From positions 1 to 27,014 of the forward strand of contig NZ_LGCN01000246.1 of the NCBI RefSeq assembly GCF_001279005.1: a DNA stretch of 27,014 nucleotides, in the 5' to 3' direction. Positions 14,811 to 23,359 of the stretch are shown piece after piece (the stretch's first letter is position 1; every line of letters begins with the position of its first letter). Made by a program: the position numbers and the translations under genes. This stretch comes from Streptomyces caelestis (lineage in GTDB: Bacteria; Actinomycetota; Actinomycetes; Streptomycetales; Streptomycetaceae). Under the pieces are notes generated by a model. That model had not been told where the DNA came from. It saw only the letters and a program-made list of their open reading frames with translations, and ran no database searches.

Positions 14811-17800
14811 TCACTCGACCACGTGCCGGCCCTCGGGCCGGGCGCTGCACGAGGCCCGGAACGCGCAGTGGGCGCAGTGCTGGCCCGCGGTCGGTCCGAA
14901 CCGTTCGTCGAGGACCTTCCCGGCGGCCGTGGCCAGCAGGTCGCCGATCCACTCCCCCTCCGGCGGTTCCTGGGCCTGCACCTTGGGCAGGGTCTCGCCG
15001 CCGTCCCGCTTGGCGGCCCCCTGGCGCAGCTGGACGAGCTCGGCGCCGCCCGGTTCGGGGCGCGTTCCGCCGAAGAGGTCGTCGACGGCGCCCTCCCCGA
15101 CGGCGAGCTGGTAGACGGCGAGCTGGGGGTGGCGCTCCACCTCCTTGGCGCTGGGCGCCTGTTTGCCGGTCTTGAAGTCGACGACGTACGCGCGTCCCTC
15201 GCCGTCGGTCTCGACGCGGTCCATCTGGCCGCGGATGCGGACCTCGTAGTCGCCCGCTTCGAGGGTGACGTCGAAGTCGTGCTCGCTGGCCACCGGGGTG
15301 CGTCCGGCGCGGTCCATGACGTGCCACTCGAGGAAGCGTTCGAGTGCCACGCGCGCGTGCTCCTTCTCCTGGGCCGACTTCCACGGCGCGTCGAAGGCGA
15401 GCGCGTTCCACACCGAGTCGAGGCGCTCCATGAGGACCTCGAGGTCGGCGGGGGTGTGCCCGGAGGCCACCTCGTCGGCGAGGACGTGCACCACGTTGCC
15501 GAAGCCCTGGGCGGCGGTCGCGGGTGCGTCGGCCTTCACCTCGCGGCCCAGGAACCACTGCAGGGCGCAGGTGTTGGCGAGCTGGTCGAGGGCGCTGCCG
15601 GAGAGCACGACGGGCTGGTCGCGGCTCCGCAGCGGCACCTTGCTCTCCGTGGGCTCGAACATGCCCCACCAGCGGTAGGGGTGCGCGGACGGCACCAGGG
15701 GGCGGCCGTCCTCGTCGGCGAGCGCGGCGAGCCGGGCCAGCCGTTGGGCGGCGGCCTCCCGGAGGGTGTCGGAGACCCGGGGGTCGACCGTCGTGGCGCG
15801 CAGCTCGGCGACGAGCGCGGCGACGGACAGGGGGCGGCGCGGGCGCCCGGTGACGTCCTTGGGCTCGACGCCCAGTTCGGTCAGGAAGCGGGAGGGCTGG
15901 TCGCCGTCGTCGGCGGGCGCCTTCACGGCCGTCACGACGAGCCGTTCACGCGCGCGCGTGGCGGCGACGTAGAACAGGCGGCGTTCCTCGGCGAGCAGCG
16001 CGCCGGGAGTGAGCGGTTCGGCGAGTCCGTCGCGGCCGATGCGGTCGGCCTCCAGCAGGGAACCGCGGCGGCGCAGGTCCGGCCACAGGCCCTCCTGGAC
16101 GCCGGCGACGACGACCAGGCGCCACTCCAGGCCCTTCGAGCGGTGCGCGGTCATCAGGCGCACGGCGTCGGGTCGGGCGGCGCGCCGCGTGAGGGTGTCG
16201 GCGGCGATGTCCTCGGCCTCGACCTCCTCCAGGAAGTTCAGGGCGCCCCGGCCGCCGGTGCGTTCCTCCGCGCGGGCGGCGGTCGCGAACAGCGCGCACA
16301 CGGCGTCGAGGTCCCGGTCCGCGTTGCGGCCGGCCGCGCCGCCGCGCCGGGCGGAGCGCTCCAGGCGCCCCGGCCACGGTGTGCCGTCCCACAGGGCCCA
16401 CAGGGCCTCCTCGGCCGTACCGCCGCCGGCCAGGCGCTCGCGGGCCCGGCGCAGCAGGCCGCCGAGGCGCTGGGCGCCCCGCGCGTAGGCGGGGTCGTGC
16501 ACGGCGAGCCGTTCCGGTTCGGCCAGCGCGCGCGTGAGCAGTTCGTCCGAGGGCGGCGGCAGCGGGTTGCCCGCGGCCCGCTCCTCCTCGCGCAGGGCCC
16601 GGCCCAGGCGGCGCAGGTCGGCGGCGTCCATGCCGGCGAGGGGGGAGGTGAGCAGGGTGAGGGCGGTCTCGGTGTCGAGCCAGCACGGGTCCGCCTCGGC
16701 GTCGGCCCCGGGGTCCTCCCCGTCACCCGCCTCCGCCGTCGCCACCGCGCGCAGGGCCGTCAGCAGCGGGGCCACCGCCGGTTCGTGGCGCAGGGGCAGG
16801 TCGTCGCCGTCGACGTCCACGGGGACGCCCGCCGAGGTGAGCGCGCGGCGGACGGTGGGAAGGGTGCGGGCTCCGGCCCGGACCAGGACGGCCATGTCGT
16901 TCCAGGGAACGCCGTCCTCCAGGTGCGCCCGGCGCAGGATGTCGGCGATGTTGTCCAGTTCCGTGCCGGACGTCGGGTAGGTGTACACCTCGACCCGGCC
17001 GCCGTCCCGGTCGGCGGTCAGCTCCCGGTGGGCGCGGACCTTCTCGGCGGGCAGGCGGGGCAGCGGCATGCGCCGGGTCACCCGCCGGGTGGCCTCCAGC
17101 AGGGCGGCGCCGGAGCGCCGGGAGGTGCGCAGCACCTCGACCGGGGCGGGGCGGCCGTCCGCCCGGGGGAAGACGTACGGGAACTCCAGGATGCCGCCCA
17201 CGTCCGCGCCCCGGAAGGCGTAGATCGACTGGTCGGGGTCGCCGAAGGCGACGAGGGTGCGTCCGCCGGCCAGGGCGTGCAGCAGCCGCACCTGGGCGGG
17301 GTCGGTGTCCTGGTACTCGTCGACGTAGACGGCGTCGTACCGCGCGGCCAGCTGCCCGGCGATCTCCGGACGGCCGGCGAGGAGCACCGCGCGGTGGACC
17401 AGTTCGGCGTAGTCGAGGACGCCCTGCAGGTCGAGGACGTCGAGGTACTCGGCGAGGAAGGCGGAGGCGGCACGCCAGTCGGGGCGTCCGATGCGGCGGG
17501 CGAAGGCGTCCAGCGCCTCGGGACCGAGGCCCAGCTCGCGGCTGCGGGCGAGCACCGCGCGGACCTCGTCGGCGAAACCGCGGGTGGTCAGGCAGGCGCG
17601 CAGCTCGTCCGGCCAGCGCACGTGGGCGAGCCCGAGCCGCTCCAGGTCCACCTGTCCGGCGAGCAGCTCGCGGACGGTGACGTCCTGCTCGGGGCCCGAC
17701 AGCAGCCGCAGCGGCTCCACGAAGAGGTCACTGTCCTGGTGGGCGCGGATCAGCGCGTAGCAGAACGAGTGGAAGGTGGTCGCCTGCGGGGCGCGCGCGG

Positions 17801-18119
17801 CCCCGATGCGCAGCGCCATGCGGTCGCGCAGCTCGACGGCCGCCTTGCGGCTGAACGTCAGCACCAGGATGCGCTCGGGGTCCCCGCCACGGGCGATCCG
17901 CGCGGCCACGGACTCGACCAGGGTGGTGGTCTTCCCGGTGCCCGGACCTGCGAGAACGAGCAGCGGACCGGTCCCGTGCTCAACCACGGAGCGCTGTGCG
18001 GCGTCCAGCCGAGGGGGATTCCCGCGGGCCGGCGGGGTACGCACCAGTCGATAAGCGCCACGGTTCCCCCGCCGCACCGGGGGGTGCGACAGGCCGCTGG
18101 TGGAGGAAGAGGAGCTCAC
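14811..18119 (-). CDS. adnA: AdnA-like helicase-nuclease subunit with Fe-S cysteines
   Basis: 1102-residue partner of AdnB. Walker A AGPGTGKT is at 57-64; LTFSRKAAVEL (Ia), VDEYQDTDPAQV (II), GDPDQSIYAFRGAD (III), AHRSKGLEWRLVVV (V) and LFYVAATRARERL (VI) follow. The C-terminal RecB-like nuclease has H878, D967 (GQMDRV) and VDFKTGK (D981, K983). Four cysteines, C851 and then C1082, C1085, C1091 (HCAHCAFRASC), frame the nuclease in the pattern of the AddB-type [4Fe-4S] staple. AdnAB processes DNA ends for recombination. Start GTG 18119 has AGGA about 10 bases upstream. It is the first gene of the run adnA-adnB-peptidase-nudC; a 257-base gap upstream to the ATL gene should carry the promoter, but I could not identify one with confidence. 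Gene order matches Rv3202c/Rv3201c. Confidence 0.92.
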   Translation of the reverse strand: MSSSSSTSGLSHPPVRRGNRGAYRLVRTPPARGNPPRLDAAQRSVVEHGTGPLLVLAGPGTGKTTTLVESVAARIARGGDPERILVLTFSRKAAVELRDRMALRIGAARAPQATTFHSFCYALIRAHQDSDLFVEPLRLLSGPEQDVTVRELLAGQVDLERLGLAHVRWPDELRACLTTRGFADEVRAVLARSRELGLGPEALDAFARRIGRPDWRAASAFLAEYLDVLDLQGVLDYAELVHRAVLLAGRPEIAGQLAARYDAVYVDEYQDTDPAQVRLLHALAGGRTLVAFGDPDQSIYAFRGADVGGILEFPYVFPRADGRPAPVEVLRTSRRSGAALLEATRRVTRRMPLPRLPAEKVRAHRELTADRDGGRVEVYTYPTSGTELDNIADILRRAHLEDGVPWNDMAVLVRAGARTLPTVRRALTSAGVPVDVDGDDLPLRHEPAVAPLLTALRAVATAEAGDGEDPGADAEADPCWLDTETALTLLTSPLAGMDAADLRRLGRALREEERAAGNPLPPPSDELLTRALAEPERLAVHDPAYARGAQRLGGLLRRARERLAGGGTAEEALWALWDGTPWPGRLERSARRGGAAGRNADRDLDAVCALFATAARAEERTGGRGALNFLEEVEAEDIAADTLTRRAARPDAVRLMTAHRSKGLEWRLVVVAGVQEGLWPDLRRRGSLLEADRIGRDGLAEPLTPGALLAEERRLFYVAATRARERLVVTAVKAPADDGDQPSRFLTELGVEPKDVTGRPRRPLSVAALVAELRATTVDPRVSDTLREAAAQRLARLAALADEDGRPLVPSAHPYRWWGMFEPTESKVPLRSRDQPVVLSGSALDQLANTCALQWFLGREVKADAPATAAQGFGNVVHVLADEVASGHTPADLEVLMERLDSVWNALAFDAPWKSAQEKEHARVALERFLEWHVMDRAGRTPVASEHDFDVTLEAGDYEVRIRGQMDRVETDGEGRAYVVDFKTGKQAPSAKEVERHPQLAVYQLAVGEGAVDDLFGGTRPEPGGAELVQLRQGAAKRDGGETLPKVQAQEPPEGEWIGDLLATAAGKVLDERFGPTAGQHCAHCAFRASCSARPEGRHVVE

Positions 18120-18376
18120 GTGGTTCGCCGGTCCTGGTGGGTGTGCTGTGGGGCCGTTCGCCGCGCGTGCGAGGCGGTGGGCGCGAGGTGAAGGGGGCGC
18201 GCGCGGCCGACGCTACGCCGGTGAAAAGTGCGGAAGCAGGCTTTCCGCTTCTTCCCTCCGGGCACTCCGGCCGCACATGTCCCTTGCCTCACGAACGTAC
18301 GTCATGCCACGAATGTGCTCCGCCTCACCCCGAGGGACCGGAGGTCGCACGGCGACGGGCGGGAGGGCGGAAGCTG

Positions 18377-18763
18377 TCAGGTGTGACCTTCGGTGTGCCC
18401 ACCGCCCTCCCACCGCGCGCGCCTCATGTCGAGGCGCGGCACATGGCCCTCCGCGGCCCGGCTCGCCTCCTTCAGGGGCGTGCCCTCCGCGCGGTAGTGG
18501 CCGAGGGCTCTCAGTTCATGGCCCGGCAGCAGCACTCCGTCGGCGCGGACGACGCGCCACCACGGCACCGCTCCCCCGTACAGGGCCATCACGCGCCCCA
18601 CCTGCCGGGGACCGCCCTCCTCCAGCCACTCGGCCACGTCCCCGTACGTCATGACACGTCCCGGCGGGATCAGCTCGGTCACCTCGAGGACCCGCTCGGC
18701 GTACTCGGGCAGGGCGTCCGGATGCTCGGGACCGCCGTCGGACGGAAGGCTCTCCTGACTCAT
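18377..18763 (-). CDS. Alkyltransferase-like (ATL) DNA damage recognition protein
   Basis: 128-residue protein with the DNA-binding domain of O6-methylguanine methyltransferase. Visible parts are IPPGRVMTYGDVA (32-44), the arginine-finger segment RQVG (53-56) and the active-site segment PWWRV (67-71), where the methyl-accepting cysteine of PCHRV is replaced by tryptophan W68. This makes it an ATL: it binds O6-alkylguanine, flips and bends the base and hands it to nucleotide excision repair without repairing it. Start ATG 18763 is preferred; an in-frame ATG at 18772 is possible. It precedes adnA on the same strand after a 257-base gap and is divergent from the membrane protein gene. I recall Rv3204 occupying the same place. 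Confidence 0.9.
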   Translation of the reverse strand: MSQESLPSDGGPEHPDALPEYAERVLEVTELIPPGRVMTYGDVAEWLEEGGPRQVGRVMALYGGAVPWWRVVRADGVLLPGHELRALGHYRAEGTPLKEASRAAEGHVPRLDMRRARWEGGGHTEGHT

Positions 18764-18949
18764 CCGACCCATCCTGCCCCACTCCACCGACAACGTGGCG
18801 CGCTCGCGCGCGTGCGCACGGCTCGCCCCGCGACGGCGCTTCGGGCAGACTGTGCCGCCCCGCGTTCGGACCCTGATGCCCCCTTGTGCCGGTACGGCAT
18901 GCCACCATCGTGCGGGCGGTGACTGGTGATACAAGACCGAGAAGAGACG

Positions 18950-21622
18950 ATGAAGCAGCAGGGCGCGCACCCCGAGGACACGGAGGGCACCCCTGACGCC
19001 TCGTCGCGCCCGGACACCGCGGACCCCGAGACGGCGCACATCGACGAGGTCGAGGGCGACGAGCCCCTGCTCCCCGCGCGGGTGCACCGCCCGTCCGACC
19101 TCATGCGGCTCCTGGCGGGCGTGCTCGCCGTCGTGGTGCTGCTGGCGATCGCCGCGTTCGCCCACGGCACCACCTCGGGCCTGGAACAGGACATCAACAA
19201 GGGCACCGGACAGGCGCCCGACCTGCTCATCAAGATCGCGGGCCTGGCCTCCAGCATCGCGATCCTCCTGGTACCGGTGGCCTTCGCCATCGAGCGGCTG
19301 ATCAAACGGGACGGACTGCGGATCGCCGACGGCGTGCTCGCCGCCGTCCTCGCGCACGGTGTGACGCTCGCCACCGACCTGTGGGTCGCGCGTGCCGCTC
19401 CGGATTCGATCCAGGAGGCGCTCACCCAGCCCTCCCCCGGCGACATCCACGCCCTGACCGACCCGGTGCACGGCTACCTCGCCCCGGTGATCGCGTACAT
19501 GACGGCCGTCGGGATGTCCCGCAGACCCCGGTGGCGCGCGGTGCTGTGGGTCGTGCTGCTCCTCGACGCCTTCTCGATGCTCGTCACCGGGTACACGACG
19601 CCGTTCTCGATCATCCTGACGGTCCTGATCGGCTGGACCGTCGCCTACGGCACCCTCTACGCGGTCGGTTCGCCCAACGTACGCCCCACCGGCCGCACCC
19701 TGATGGCAGGCCTGCGGACCGTCGGCTTCCGCCCCGTGACCGCGTCCCGGGTGGAGTCCGGCGACGCCTCCGAGGCCGGGGACCGGGGGCGCCGGTACTT
19801 CGTCACCCTGGAGGACGGTCCGCCGCTGGACGTCACGGTGGTCGACCGCGAACAGCAGGCGCAGGGGTTCTTCTACCGCGCGTGGCGCAATCTGGCCCTG
19901 CGCGGCTTCGCCACCCGCAGCAGCCTGCAGTCGCTGCGCCAGGCGCTGGAGCAGGAGGCGCTGCTGGCCTACGCGGCCATCGCGGCCGGCGCCAACGCGC
20001 CCAAGCTGATCGCGACCTCCGAACTCGGCCCCGACGCGGTGATGCTCGTCTACGAGCACAGCGGTGGGCGCACCCTCGACTCGCTGCCGGACGAGGAGAT
20101 CACCGACGAACTGCTGCGCGACACCTGGCGCCAGGTACAGGCCCTGCAGTCCCGCCGCATCGCGCACCGCCGGCTGGTGGGCGACGCCATCCTCGTGGAC
20201 CGTTCCGGCACGGTGATCCTGACGGACCTGCGCGGCGGTGAGATCGCGGCCGGCGATCTGCTGCTGCGCATGGACACCTCCCAGCTGCTGGTGACGCTGG
20301 GGCTCAAGGTGGGCGCCGAACGCGCGGTGGCCTCCGCGCTGAGCGTCCTCGGCCCCGACACCGTGGCGGACTGTCTGCCGATGCTCCAGCCCATCGCGCT
20401 GAGCCGCTCCACGCGCGGAACCCTGCGCAAGCTGGCCCGGGAGCGTGCGGAACGCGAACGTGAGGCGGTCCTGGAGGCCTACCGGCAGTCCGGGCCGGCC
20501 CGCGCGGAGCACGGCGCCCACGTCGTCCTCGACAAGCCCGACAAAAAGGCCGTACGCGCGGAGCAGCGGGCAGAGAAACGGGCCATCGACGAGGCCCTGG
20601 AGGAGGCGCGCGAGGAGGACCTGCTCACCCAGATCCGGCACGAGGTGCTGCGGATCAGGCCGCAGGCCCCGGTGGAACCGGCCCGCCTGGAACGGGTCCG
20701 GCCGCGGACCCTGATCAGTTTCATCGCCGGCGCGATCGGCGCGTACTTCCTGCTGACGCAGCTCACCCACATCGAGTTCGGCCCGCTGATCTCCAACGCG
20801 GAGTGGGGCTGGGTGGCGGCGGCGGTGCTGTTCTCGGCGGCCAGTTACGTCGCGGCGGCCATGGCCCTGCTCGGGTTCGTGCCCGAGCGGGTGCCGTTCG
20901 TGCGGACCGTGGCGGCACAGGTCGCCGGGTCGTTCGTGAAGATCGTCGCCCCGGCCGCGGTGGGCGGGGTCGCCCTGAACACGCGGTTCCTCCAGCGCGC
21001 GGGGGTGCGGCCCGGCCTCGCGGTGGCGAGCGTCGGCGCGTCGCAGCTCTTCGGGCTCGGCTGCCACATCCTGATGCTGCTGGCGTTCGGCTACCTGACC
21101 GGTACCGAGAAGACGCCCTCCCTCTCGCCGTCCCGCACGGTCATCGGGGGGCTGCTGACGGTGGCGGTGCTGGTGCTGGTGGTGACCTCGGTGCCGTTCC
21201 TGCGGAAATTCGTCGTCACGCGCGTGCGGTCGCTCTTCGCGGGTGTCGTGCCGCGCATGCTCGACGTGCTGCAACGGCCGCAGAAGCTGGTCACCGGCAT
21301 CGGCGGCATGCTGCTGCTGACGGCCTGCTTCGTGATGTGCCTGGACGCCTCGATCCGGGCGTTCGGCGACGAGACGACGTCCGTCAGCATCGCCAGCGTC
21401 GCCGTCGTCTTCCTCGCGGGCAACGCACTGGGGTCGGCGGCCCCGACGCCGGGCGGTGTGGGCGCGGTCGAGGCGACCCTGACGGTGGGTCTCATCGCCG
21501 TCGGGCTGCCCAAGGAAGTCGCCGCGCCGGCGGTGCTGCTCTTCCGGCTGCTGACGCTCTGGCTGCCGGTGCTGCCGGGCTGGCTGGCCTTCAACCACCT
21601 CACCCGCAAGGCCGCCCTGTGA
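18950..21622 (+). CDS. Membrane protein: N-terminal TM block, kinase-like domain, LPG-synthase/YbhN-type flippase domain
   Basis: 890 residues. After an acidic N-terminus (to about 40) come about six hydrophobic helices (first LLAGVLAVVVLLAIAAF, last near the GWTVAYGTLYAVG segment). A soluble region of roughly 270 residues then looks like a protein-kinase or ABC1-type fold: IAHRRLVGDAILVD stands where the catalytic loop is and LTDLRGGE where DFG is, with key residues altered, so it is probably a pseudokinase. A charged helix follows, then a C-terminal block of about eight helices of the lysylphosphatidylglycerol-synthase TM/YbhN family (the AAPTPGGVGAVEA motif is characteristic). Such domains flip lipids. 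No aminoacyl-transferase domain is present. Start ATG 18950 was chosen; GTG 18926 in frame is an alternative, and both ribosome sites are weak. Two secreted lipoprotein genes follow on the same strand. Confidence 0.85.
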   Translation: MKQQGAHPEDTEGTPDASSRPDTADPETAHIDEVEGDEPLLPARVHRPSDLMRLLAGVLAVVVLLAIAAFAHGTTSGLEQDINKGTGQAPDLLIKIAGLASSIAILLVPVAFAIERLIKRDGLRIADGVLAAVLAHGVTLATDLWVARAAPDSIQEALTQPSPGDIHALTDPVHGYLAPVIAYMTAVGMSRRPRWRAVLWVVLLLDAFSMLVTGYTTPFSIILTVLIGWTVAYGTLYAVGSPNVRPTGRTLMAGLRTVGFRPVTASRVESGDASEAGDRGRRYFVTLEDGPPLDVTVVDREQQAQGFFYRAWRNLALRGFATRSSLQSLRQALEQEALLAYAAIAAGANAPKLIATSELGPDAVMLVYEHSGGRTLDSLPDEEITDELLRDTWRQVQALQSRRIAHRRLVGDAILVDRSGTVILTDLRGGEIAAGDLLLRMDTSQLLVTLGLKVGAERAVASALSVLGPDTVADCLPMLQPIALSRSTRGTLRKLARERAEREREAVLEAYRQSGPARAEHGAHVVLDKPDKKAVRAEQRAEKRAIDEALEEAREEDLLTQIRHEVLRIRPQAPVEPARLERVRPRTLISFIAGAIGAYFLLTQLTHIEFGPLISNAEWGWVAAAVLFSAASYVAAAMALLGFVPERVPFVRTVAAQVAGSFVKIVAPAAVGGVALNTRFLQRAGVRPGLAVASVGASQLFGLGCHILMLLAFGYLTGTEKTPSLSPSRTVIGGLLTVAVLVLVVTSVPFLRKFVVTRVRSLFAGVVPRMLDVLQRPQKLVTGIGGMLLLTACFVMCLDASIRAFGDETTSVSIASVAVVFLAGNALGSAAPTPGGVGAVEATLTVGLIAVGLPKEVAAPAVLLFRLLTLWLPVLPGWLAFNHLTRKAAL

Positions 21623-21691
21623 GCGAAGGCCCCTTACCTCGTACGGCCCGTGTCCCGCGCGTCCCGCTCCGGGCGGCCGCAGGATGGGACC

Positions 21692-23224
21692 ATGCCCCGC
21701 CCCCTCCGTCCGAGCGCCGCCGTCCTGGCCGTCTGCGCCGTACTGCTGACGGGCTGCGGTGAGGGCGGAGGCGAGGACCTGACGGAGCAGCGGCTCGACT
21801 GGGAGGACTGCCCGGCTCCGTCCGAGGCGCAGGGCGGAGGCCCCTCCCCGTCGCCCCTTCCCGGCGGCCGGGGCGAGTGGAGCTGCGCCACCATGAAGGC
21901 GCCGCTGGACTGGGACGACCCCGGGGGCGAGACCATCGGCCTCGCCCTGACCCGGGTCAGGGCGAGCGGCCCGGCGGGCGAACGCATCGGCTCCCTGATC
22001 TTCAACTTCGGCGGTCCGGGCGGCTCGGGCGTCACCGCACTGCCCGGGTTCGGCGAGAGCTACGCGACCCTGCGCACCCGCTACGACCTGGTGAGCTTCG
22101 ACCCCCGCGGGGTCGGCCGCAGCGCACCCGTCGTCTGCCTGGACGACCGGCGGCTCGACGCGCACCTCCAGCAGGACGCCACCCCCGACGACAACGCCGA
22201 GCGCACGGAGCTCATCGACGGCACCAAGGAGTTCAACGCGGCCTGCGAGAGGAACTCCGGACGGATGCTGCCCCATGTGCGCACCACGGACGCCGCCCGT
22301 GACCTGGACCTGATGCGCCAGGTCCTCGGCGACGACACACTGCACTACTTCGGCATCTCCTACGGCACCGAACTCGGCGGCGTCTACGCCCACCTGTTCC
22401 CAAAGAAGGTGGGACGCGCGGTGTTCGACGCCGTCGTCGACCCCACGCAGACCATGGAACAGGGCTCGCTCGCACAGGCGCGGGGGTTCCAGCTCGCACT
22501 CGACGACTACGCCGAGGACTGCGTCGCGGGGACCGAGGAGTGTCCCGTCGGCGACAGCGCGCAGGACGTGAAGAACCGTATCGCCGAGCTGCTGGAGGAC
22601 CTCGACCGCACACCCGTCCCCGGCATCCCCCCGCGCGCACTCACCCAGACCACGGCGACCGGCGGAATCGTGCAGGCGCTGTACTCGAAGGACCTCTGGA
22701 AGTTCCTCACCGACGGTCTCGAGCAGGCGTACGCCGGTGACGGAACGATTCTGATGGCGCTGTCCGACGCGAACGACGGACGCAGCGAGAACGGCGGGTA
22801 CAGCAACCTCATCCCGGCCAACGTGGCCGTCAACTGCTCCGACGACAAGTCCCGTCACACCCCCGAGGACGTGGAGCGCGGGCTGCCCGCGTTCCGGGCC
22901 GCGTCCCCGCTGTTCGGGGAGTACCTGGCGTGGGGAATGGTCGGCTGCACCGACTGGGCGGTGCCCGGGGCCGCCGAGCATCCGGACGTCCACGCCCCCG
23001 GCGCCGCTCCGATCCTGGTGATCGGCAACACCGGCGACCCGGCCACCCCGTACGAGGGAGCGCGCGGCATGGCGCGGGCGCTCGGCGAGGGCGTAGGTGT
23101 GGAGCTGACGTACAGGGGGCAGGGGCACGGGGCCTACAACAGCGGGAACACGTGCGTGCAGGACGTGGTGCACGCCTACCTCCTGAACGGAAAGGTACCG
23201 GCGGCCGGGGCCGTCTGCTCGTGA
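21692..23224 (+). CDS. Secreted lipoprotein alpha/beta-hydrolase, tripeptidyl aminopeptidase-like (S33), copy 1
   Basis: 510 residues with a lipoprotein signal peptide: basic MPRPLRP, a hydrophobic stretch and lipobox LLTGC with C22 as the lipid-modified residue. The mature part is an alpha/beta-hydrolase of the SlpD/SlpE-Tap family: oxyanion segment FNFGGPGGSG (105-114), nucleophile elbow GISYG with S223, D449 in NTGDPATPY, and H479 in GQGHGAYN. Such enzymes remove tripeptides from secreted proteins or peptides at the cell surface. Start ATG 21692 follows AGGATGGGA. It lies 69 bases after the membrane protein gene and could be co-transcribed. It is clearly paralogous to the next gene over its whole length; copy 1 has an extra Pro/Ser-rich insert near residues 45-60. 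Confidence 0.92.
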   Translation: MPRPLRPSAAVLAVCAVLLTGCGEGGGEDLTEQRLDWEDCPAPSEAQGGGPSPSPLPGGRGEWSCATMKAPLDWDDPGGETIGLALTRVRASGPAGERIGSLIFNFGGPGGSGVTALPGFGESYATLRTRYDLVSFDPRGVGRSAPVVCLDDRRLDAHLQQDATPDDNAERTELIDGTKEFNAACERNSGRMLPHVRTTDAARDLDLMRQVLGDDTLHYFGISYGTELGGVYAHLFPKKVGRAVFDAVVDPTQTMEQGSLAQARGFQLALDDYAEDCVAGTEECPVGDSAQDVKNRIAELLEDLDRTPVPGIPPRALTQTTATGGIVQALYSKDLWKFLTDGLEQAYAGDGTILMALSDANDGRSENGGYSNLIPANVAVNCSDDKSRHTPEDVERGLPAFRAASPLFGEYLAWGMVGCTDWAVPGAAEHPDVHAPGAAPILVIGNTGDPATPYEGARGMARALGEGVGVELTYRGQGHGAYNSGNTCVQDVVHAYLLNGKVPAAGAVCS

Positions 23225-23263
23225 GCGGGCCCGCGGTTCAGCCTGAAACAGCAGCTCAGAGCG

Positions 23264-23272
23264 TTATCCACA
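23264..23272 (+). promoter_or_regulatory. DnaA-box sequence TTATCCACA
   Basis: Exact match to the classical DnaA box TTATCCACA, 88 bases upstream of the second lipoprotein ribosome region, in the 135-base gap between the tandem paralogues. The match is seen; the function is inferred. Confidence 0.45.
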
Positions 23273-23359
23273 GGCTGCCCCGGCGGGCGGCTGATCTGCC
23301 TACCATGGCTCGACCGCCATCCGCGGCACATGCGGACGGCCGGCGAAGGGGGATGGCAC

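Noticed and set aside
14823..18191. Plus-strand open frame of over 1100 codons opposite adnA
   Set aside because: Low-complexity Gly/Val/Ala translation typical of antisense frames in G+C-rich genes; the minus strand has all helicase and nuclease motifs.
18293..18304. GAAC-GTAC-GTCA upstream of adnA as a LexA (SOS) box
   Set aside because: The left half matches but the right half should be GTTC; two mismatches, and it is over 170 bases from the adnA start.
18377..23173. Very long minus-strand open frame of about 1600 codons
   Set aside because: Only its last part (the ATL gene from 18763) is real; the rest is antisense to the membrane protein and the first lipoprotein gene.
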